From contig NZ_BBXG01000029.1 in the NCBI RefSeq assembly GCF_001570605.1, forward strand, positions 1 through 64,000: DNA of 64,000 nucleotides, in the 5' to 3' direction. This stretch comes from Herbidospora cretacea (GTDB taxonomy: Bacteria > Actinomycetota > Actinomycetes > Streptosporangiales > Streptosporangiaceae). A program made the position numbers and the translations under genes. The notes below the pieces were generated by a model. That model saw only the letters and a program-made list of their open reading frames with translations, ran no database searches and was not told the DNA's origin. This document shows positions 59,250 to 64,000 of the stretch, in pieces (position 1 is the stretch's first letter; the number at the start of each line of letters is the position of its first letter).

Positions 59250-59876
59250 CTAGAAGGGCACCGCGTAGTTGGTCGGATCCCGGACCACGTCGTAACACGA
59301 CCTGCCCAGCAGGTGGGACCAGATCTTCGGCTGATCGAGCGACAGGGCCCGCTGGGCGCCCGGCCCGTTCCAGGCGGCCGACTCGACCCGGGGCCCGCCC
59401 TGCGGCCTCATCGCGGCGACGATCTCAAGCGCGGGCTTGAGGTCGGTGTCGGTGGACATGAGGATGCCGACGTCATATCGGCCTTCCAGAGCCAGCCTGA
59501 CATAGTCGATGGCGAGGGCGACATCGACGCCCTTCTCCTGGGGCTTCACGCCGGGCGGGCAGCGGTCGGGCCATCCGCGCGGGTAGCGGAGGTCCCGGAA
59601 GACGCCCACGGTTCGGGGATCGCCCTCCCACGTCACCCGCTGCCGCATGAAAGCGGCATGTCCTTTGGCGTCTCTCAACGGGTGAGGCTGCCCCCGGTAG
59701 ACACGCACTTCGGTCAGCTCACGCTCGAAGCGGCTGTTCTCGACCAACCACGTCCCGAGGCGGAGAGGGTCGATCTGCCCATCTCGTCCGGGAGCCAGCG
59801 ACGGCTCGTGGAACGTCTCGCGAGCGCCCTTGTAGACGTTCTGGTAGTCGATGAAAAGGATCACGCGATCGGGCAC
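59250..59876 (-). CDS. NYN-domain (PIN-like) protein
   Basis: A 208-residue protein starting at GTG 59876 with GAGG eight bases upstream. The acidic cluster of the NYN/PIN nuclease fold is visible: LFIDYQNVYKG at the N-terminus, KGVDVALAIDYVRLA (about 115-130) and LMSTDTDLKPAL (about 140-150). NYN proteins are predicted metal-dependent ribonucleases; bacterial members of the LabA/DUF88 group are mostly uncharacterised. It is a single gene between the biosynthetic cluster and a structured intergenic region. Confidence 0.87.
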   Translation of the reverse strand: MPDRVILFIDYQNVYKGARETFHEPSLAPGRDGQIDPLRLGTWLVENSRFERELTEVRVYRGQPHPLRDAKGHAAFMRQRVTWEGDPRTVGVFRDLRYPRGWPDRCPPGVKPQEKGVDVALAIDYVRLALEGRYDVGILMSTDTDLKPALEIVAAMRPQGGPRVESAAWNGPGAQRALSLDQPKIWSHLLGRSCYDVVRDPTNYAVPF

Positions 59877-60006
59877 GGGGGATGCCTCACAGAATCAGTC
59901 GCCGATCCAGTGGCCGGACGACAGGGATCATTGACTCTTTTGGCGGAACGCTACCAGCAGTAGCTTCTCCATCGCACAAAGTCGCCGATGAGTCTTCGAA
60001 CATACG

Positions 60007-60133
60007 TCGGGGCCGGTCGCAGTCCCCCAACTGCGGCCGACCCCGACTCCAAGCGGTGCCGCCGAGGCGTCCTCCCCCAAAGACGCCTGGACGGCTTCCC
60101 CCGCTCTCGGGCGCGGTTCCCCCTCCGCGCCCT
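60007..60133 (+). ncRNA. Candidate 6C-type small RNA with C-rich hairpin loops
   Basis: The 367-bp gap between the NYN and OsmC genes contains three hairpins in a row, each with a run of C in its loop. Hairpin 1: 17-bp stem 60007-60023/60030-60046, loop CCCCCA. Hairpin 2: AGGCGTC/GACGCCT (60065-60071/60082-60088), loop with CTCCCCC. Hairpin 3: GGGCGCGG/CCGCGCCC (60109-60116/60125-60132), loop TTCCCCCT. A further CCCCC lies in the linker. Two adjacent hairpins with C-runs in their loops define the 6C RNA of actinobacteria, found in Streptomyces and Mycobacterium. The loops here have five C in a row instead of six. No good T-run follows. The strand is assigned because the loops must be C-rich. 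Confidence 0.55.
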
Positions 60134-60243
60134 TATGGGAAAAAGGCTTGTGTGGCGGCTTTCCAGCCCCCTTGACCTGCTTCCACGTTACTGAACCGAC
60201 CTTAAGGACCACGCAATGCCACAGCCGGATGTTGGTCTAACTC

Positions 60244-60633
60244 TCAGGAGTGCGGCAGGTCGAGCTTGACCTCGGTCCCGGCTTCCAGGGATCGGCTCAC
60301 GATGCAGTGCCTGTCGTGCACACGCTGGGCTATTTCGTGGAACTTCGCCATCGTCATGCCCTCGGGAAGCTCGATTTCGTAGCTGACCGTCACTTTGCCC
60401 AGGAGGGTCGGAGCAGACCTTTCGGAGCTGACCGTCACAGAGAGCTCGGGGAGCCGCAGGCCCCGCTGGGCCGTCAGAGGCTCGACGGTCATGGCGTTGC
60501 AGGCCCCGACGGCGACCTGGAGGAGCTCGACCGCGCCGAACTCGCCCTCCCCGTGGCCCAGGGCGACGGTGGCGCCCCGCTCATTGGTGGCGACGAAGCC
60601 GGCGGGGGTCCGCGTAACCCGTACATCTCCCAT
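60244..60633 (-). CDS. OsmC-family protein
   Basis: A 129-residue protein, the usual length. The two redox Cys are in AVGACNAMTV (about 45) and HDRHCIVSRSL (about 111), the pair used by OsmC/Ohr thiol peroxidases against organic hydroperoxides. Start ATG 60633 has AGGG eight bases upstream; an in-frame GTG lies three codons earlier. It is 10 bp downstream of a sensor kinase gene on the same strand and may be co-transcribed with it. Confidence 0.92.
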   Translation of the reverse strand: MGDVRVTRTPAGFVATNERGATVALGHGEGEFGAVELLQVAVGACNAMTVEPLTAQRGLRLPELSVTVSSERSAPTLLGKVTVSYEIELPEGMTMAKFHEIAQRVHDRHCIVSRSLEAGTEVKLDLPHS

Positions 60634-60643
60634 GAAAAGCACC

Positions 60644-61684
60644 CTACGGGAACGCCAGTTTCACGAGCGTGCCGCCGCCGGGGGCGGGACCTGCGGAGAC
60701 GGAGCCGCCGTGGCTGTCGACGACCTGGCGGACGATGGCCAGGCCGAGGCCTGAGCCGGGCTGGGAGCGGGCGCCGGAGGAGCGGTAGAAGCGGTCGAAG
60801 ACGTGGGGGAGGTCGTCGACGGCGATGCCGGGGCCGTGGTCGCGGACGGTCAGGACGCCGTCGCGCAGCAGGACCTCCACGGCCGAGCCGGCCGGGCTGT
60901 ACTTGGCGGCGTTGTCGAGGACGTTCCCGACCGCGCGCGACAGCCGGTCGGCCACGCCCTGGACGACCACCGGTTCCAGGTCCGAGGCATACCTGGTCAG
61001 GGGCCAGTGGGCCGAGGCGCGGGAGATCTCCCGCAGCACGATCTCGTCGAGGCGCAGCGGCTCGACCAGCGCCTGGGGCTCCTCGTCGCGGGCCAGTTCC
61101 ACGATGTCGGAGACCAGGCCGGTCAGCTCCTCCAGGCCGCTGATCACCGCGGCGGCGACCTCGGCGCGCTCGCCGGCGGGCAGCTTGCCGCGCTGGAGGA
61201 GTTCGGCGTTGGTGCGGACGGCGGTCAGCGGCGTGCGCAGCTCGTGGGAGGCGTCGGCGACCAGGCGCTTCTGCGCCTTGGCCGAGCGTTCCAGGGCGTC
61301 GAGCATGGTGTTGAAGCTGCGGGCCAGGCTGCCGAGCTCGTCGTCGCCGGTCACGTCGATCCGGGTGGTGAGGTCGCTGGTCGCGGCGACCCGCTGGGCG
61401 GCGACCTTGAACTTCCCGACCGGGCGCAGGCCCGTCCAGGCGGCGATCCAGCCGAGCGCGCCGGACAGGCACAGGCCGCCGAGGGCGATGGCGACGAACG
61501 GCCAGCCGAGGTCGGTCACCTCGGCCAGCCCGGCGAGCACGCCCGACGGCGGGCGGTAGCCGTAGCTGCCCATGGCCGACTCGACCCGGTTGCAGGTGAT
61601 CCGCCAGGCGGCGTAGATGACGACGATCACGCTCACCGCCCCGGCCAGCGCCGAGGCCAGGGCCATCCGCCAGTGCAGTTTCAC
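60644..61684 (-). CDS. OmpR-type sensor histidine kinase
   Basis: A 346-residue protein. Two membrane helices (about 7-28 and 62-84) flank a short extracellular loop; a HAMP domain, then HisKA with His in [14 protein letters not shown] (about 142), and HATPase motifs [17 protein letters not shown] and [12 protein letters not shown] 61684 overlaps the response-regulator stop (GTGA), so the two form a pair. The layout resembles mycobacterial MprB-like kinases. The signal is unknown. Confidence 0.95.
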   Translation of the reverse strand: MKLHWRMALASALAGAVSVIVVIYAAWRITCNRVESAMGSYGYRPPSGVLAGLAEVTDLGWPFVAIALGGLCLSGALGWIAAWTGLRPVGKFKVAAQRVAATSDLTTRIDVTGDDELGSLARSFNTMLDALERSAKAQKRLVADASHELRTPLTAVRTNAELLQRGKLPAGERAEVAAAVISGLEELTGLVSDIVELARDEEPQALVEPLRLDEIVLREISRASAHWPLTRYASDLEPVVVQGVADRLSRAVGNVLDNAAKYSPAGSAVEVLLRDGVLTVRDHGPGIAVDDLPHVFDRFYRSSGARSQPGSGLGLAIVRQVVDSHGGSVSAGPAPGGGTLVKLAFP

Positions 61685-62379
61685 GAGCGCTCCCGCCCCG
61701 TGGACCGCAGGGCGTAGCCCAGGCCGTGGACGGTCTGGATGAGCCGGGTCTCCCCGTCGGCCTCGGTCTTGCGGCGCAGGTAGCGGATGTAGACCTCCAG
61801 GGAGTTCGAGCCGGGCGTGAACTCGTAGCCCCAGATCCTCTCCAGGATGACCTCCCGCGTCAGGACCTGGCCGCCGTTGCGGATCAGCAGCTCCAGCAGC
61901 GCGTACTCGGTGCGGGTCAGGTCGAAGACCCGGGTGCCGCGCCGGGCCTGGCGGCGGTCGGGCAGCAGGTGCAGGTCGGAGAAGGAGGTCTCGGGGGGCG
62001 GGGCCGCGCGCCGCAGCAGCGCCCGGACCCGGGCGAACAGCTCCTCCAGGGCGAACGGCTTGACCAGGTAGTCGTCGGCCCCGGCGTCGAGGCCGGCGAC
62101 CCGGTCGCCCACGCCGTCGAGGGCGGTGAGCATGAGGACGGGGGTGCGGTCGCCGTTCTTGCGCAGGCGGCGGCAGACCTCCAGGCCGTCCATCTCCGGC
62201 ATCATCACGTCCAGGACGACCACGTCGGGAGCGTTCCCGGCGATGGCCGCGAGGGCCGTGACGCCGTCGACGGCGCTGGCCACGCGGTGGCCCTCGACGC
62301 GGAGCGCGCGGGCGATGGCGGTCCGCACTTCGGGCTCGTCGTCCACGACGAGCACTCGGGTCTCTGGCACGTCGGCCAT
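61681..62379 (-). CDS. OmpR-type response regulator
   Basis: A 232-residue protein. The receiver has VVDDEPEVR, the phospho-acceptor Asp in VVLDVMMP and YLVKPF; the winged helix has [29 protein letters not shown] in blocks and TVHGLGYAL. It resembles MprA/PhoP-type regulators. It is divergent from the apbE-like gene and translated together with its sensor kinase. Confidence 0.96.
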   Translation of the reverse strand: MADVPETRVLVVDDEPEVRTAIARALRVEGHRVASAVDGVTALAAIAGNAPDVVVLDVMMPEMDGLEVCRRLRKNGDRTPVLMLTALDGVGDRVAGLDAGADDYLVKPFALEELFARVRALLRRAAPPPETSFSDLHLLPDRRQARRGTRVFDLTRTEYALLELLIRNGGQVLTREVILERIWGYEFTPGSNSLEVYIRYLRRKTEADGETRLIQTVHGLGYALRSTGRERS

Positions 62380-62528
62380 TGTGGCCTCGGTTCATGAAAA
62401 GTCGCTGAGGAACGTAAAGAATCAGACATACCTCTTAAAAAGGACGAACGTGTTGAGATTGAATCGTTATCGGGGTTGAACGCGTCCGTGCTCCGGCGCG
62501 TACCTCCCGTCGGAGACGAAGGAGTGCG

Positions 62529-63323
62529 ATGACTACCTCTACGGACACCACCACCCGCCGGATCGACCGCTTTCCCGGTGCTCACCGAGCTGAGGACCTC
62601 ATGGGATCGCATGTCGGGATCGACATCCGCACGGCTCTCCCGCAGCGGGAGCTGCGGCCGCTCCTCGACGACGCGTTCGGGTGGCTGCGCTGGGTCGAGG
62701 AAACTTTCAGCACCCAGCGGCCCGACAGCGAGCTCAACCGGCTGGCGCGCGGGGAGATCACGCCCGAGGAGGCGGCGCCCGAACTGACCGAGGTGCTCCA
62801 GCGGTGCGCGGAGCTCGGCAAGGCCACCGACGGGTTCTTCGGCGAGGCGGCCGGGGCCGGATACGTGCGCGACTGGGCCCTGGAACGCGTCTCGCGCGCG
62901 CTGGCCGCCGCCGGGGCGGTGGACCACTGCGTCAGCGCAGACGGCGACGTGCGGGTCCGGGGCTCCGCCCGGCCGGGGGTGCCGTGGCGGGTCGGGCTCA
63001 AGGATCCCCGTGAGGGGGCGGTGTCACGGGTCGTGTTCGCCCACGACCTGGCCGTCGCCACCGCCGAGCGGCCGGGGGGCTCCGGCGGGCAGGGCGACCT
63101 GGCCTCCGTCACCGTCGTCGGGCCCGACCTGGCGACGGCGGGCGCGTACGCCACGGCGCTCTACGCCATGGGCTCGGTCCGGGCCCGCCGGTTCGCCCGG
63201 GAGATCGCGCTGCCGAAGGACGTCCAGACGACGCCCTACGACGTCATGCTCACCGGGCTCGACGGCCGGGTGACCAGCACGCCCGGGTTCCTCGTGCACG
63301 GGCCCGAGGTCAAGGCCAGCTAG
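62529..63323 (+). CDS. ApbE-like FAD:protein FMN transferase, motifs partly altered
   Basis: A 264-residue protein starting at ATG 62529 behind GGAG. It follows the ApbE plan: a MGSHVGIDI strand, a WVEETFSTQRPDSELNRLARG segment in blocks, DGFFGEA, WRVGLKDPR, and AVATAERPG. Compared with actinobacterial ApbE proteins, the region after DGFF lacks the Asp-Pro-Ser-Gly-x-x-Lys-Gly motif (here GAGYVRDWALE), and the later Thr-Asp pair is unclear. ApbE covalently attaches FMN to flavoproteins. This one is short and may have weak or changed activity. Divergent from the two-component genes. Confidence 0.78.
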   Translation: MTTSTDTTTRRIDRFPGAHRAEDLMGSHVGIDIRTALPQRELRPLLDDAFGWLRWVEETFSTQRPDSELNRLARGEITPEEAAPELTEVLQRCAELGKATDGFFGEAAGAGYVRDWALERVSRALAAAGAVDHCVSADGDVRVRGSARPGVPWRVGLKDPREGAVSRVVFAHDLAVATAERPGGSGGQGDLASVTVVGPDLATAGAYATALYAMGSVRARRFAREIALPKDVQTTPYDVMLTGLDGRVTSTPGFLVHGPEVKAS

Positions 63324-63604
63324 TCGTCGGGGTCGACGTCGTGTTTGGACAGATACTCGATGTAGACCGGGCGGAGCGCCTCTCCCAGCGTGCCCTCACC
63401 GGCGGCCATCGCGTCGCTCAGCAGCGCGGAGACCCTGCTCAGGTCGTTGGCGGTCTCGTCCTCGCGCCCGCTGGCGCCCTGGGCCGCCGGGATGACCTTC
63501 AGCAGGTCCCAGAGGAACCCGAAGTCGCCATGCCTCACGGCATAGCGGACCGCGCGGTCGTGAAGTTCCTTCGCGGAGAGCTGTTCGAGCTGGTCGACGT
63601 TCAT
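63320..63604 (-). CDS. Small acidic protein of unknown function
   Basis: A 94-residue helical protein beginning MNVDQLEQLSAKELHDRAVRYA in blocks, with GDFGFLWDLLKVIPAA and a tail DPDD. No membrane segment, Cys or catalytic motif is visible. The pattern looks like a short conserved actinobacterial protein, but I do not recognise a named family. ATG 63604; its end overlaps the apbE-like stop by four bases. Confidence 0.7.
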   Translation of the reverse strand: MNVDQLEQLSAKELHDRAVRYAVRHGDFGFLWDLLKVIPAAQGASGREDETANDLSRVSALLSDAMAAGEGTLGEALRPVYIEYLSKHDVDPDD

Positions 63605-63720
63605 GATCTGGCCCACCCCCAAGCGGTGATTTCCCGGGACGATCACCACCTATGCCCAACAACGGGTCAGAGTCACGCGACCTTCGCTCAGACGGGCCCG
63701 GACATGCGAGGATCACCCTC

Positions 63721-64000
63721 GTGAAAGTCATCGTCAAGATCATCGTGATCGCGGCGGCACTGTGGGTCTCCACACGTGTCGTCGACGGCATCACGATCGG
63801 CGGCGATACGACCGCCAAAGAGATCGGCACACTGCTCGCCGTCGCGCTGATCTTCGGGGTGATCAACGCCCTCCTGAAGCCGATCATCAAAACGATCGGC
63901 TGCGCCTTCTATGTCCTCACGCTGGGCCTGTTCGCGCTGGTCGTGAACGCCGGTCTGCTCCTGCTCACGAGCTGGATCGCCGAACAGCTCAAGCTCCCGT
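63721..64000 (+). CDS. Four-helix membrane protein (phage-holin_4_2/YvlD type), C-terminus beyond window
   Basis: The 93 visible codons start at GTG 63721. Helices at about 2-18, 35-53, 58-80 and 82 onward, with VDGITIGG between the first two and GVINALLKPIIKTIG around the second, give the pattern of the YvlD/phage holin family IV superfamily, short integral membrane proteins of unclear function in many actinomycetes. The gene runs past the window end. Confidence 0.8.
   Translation, partial: MKVIVKIIVIAAALWVSTRVVDGITIGGDTTAKEIGTLLAVALIFGVINALLKPIIKTIGCAFYVLTLGLFALVVNAGLLLLTSWIAEQLKLP

Overview
The window is high-GC, gene-dense actinomycete DNA. Its codon use, CBM2-bearing secreted cellulase and xylanase, CebR-type operator, GTG starts and many ATGA stop/start overlaps suggest a filamentous actinomycete, probably of the Streptosporangiales. 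That placement is inferred from gene content; there is no rRNA gene to confirm it.

Left part (1-29 kb): sugar use, signalling and a small RiPP locus. Genes in order are a truncated GH6 exocellulase behind a perfect TGGGAGCGCTCCCA box, a TetR regulator, a secreted RlpA-like protein, tRNA-Lys(CUU), an HNH endonuclease and a nuclease relic. A TOMM-type RiPP locus follows on the minus strand: precursor peptide, fused cyclodehydratase/YcaO protein, SagB-type oxidoreductase, a histidine kinase made of two kinase modules in one chain, and a LuxR-type response regulator. A TnpB element (about 10.87-12.02 kb) sits between precursor and YcaO gene and appears to have cut the end off the precursor. After a LysR regulator and two secreted proteins come a LacI regulator with a GH10 xylanase, a roughly 0.9 kb array of degenerate 60-bp repeats, and a LacI/ABC-transporter/GH68 operon for a fructosyl sugar. 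MerR, CheB, CheR and a NarL-type two-component pair complete this part.

Centre and right (29-59 kb): a large biosynthetic gene cluster that looks like two pathways joined. Half A (29.1-42.2 kb) is an amino-group-carrier-protein (LysW-type) pathway: LysW, LysX, LysY, a two-subunit transketolase, an acyl-CoA ligase and an acyl-CoA dehydrogenase on the plus strand; divergently an HK97-fold Family 3 encapsulin shell protein, a sulfotransferase, an SDR, a LysZ-LysK fusion, and CysD and CysN for activated sulfate. Half B (44.4-59.2 kb) is a chorismate-derived benzoxazole cassette of the caboxamycin/nataxazole/A33853 type: DAHP synthase, PhzE, PhzD, an EntA-like dehydrogenase, salicylate synthase, EntE-like aryl-AMP ligase, aryl carrier protein, two KASIII-like enzymes and an amidohydrolase, plus an FAD monooxygenase, an NRPS A-PCP protein and an alpha/beta hydrolase. 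A CGNR regulator and an MFS exporter sit between the halves. The same TTACC-N17-GGTAA dyad precedes the exporter and half B. The likely product is a benzoxazole or salicyl/hydroxyanthranilyl acyl group joined to an unusual polyhydroxy amino acid, with some chemistry tied to a protein shell. This product is an inference.

Right edge (59.2-64 kb): ordinary chromosome again, with an NYN-domain protein, a likely 6C-type small RNA, an OsmC protein, an OmpR-type two-component system, an ApbE-like protein, a small acidic protein and the start of a four-helix membrane protein.
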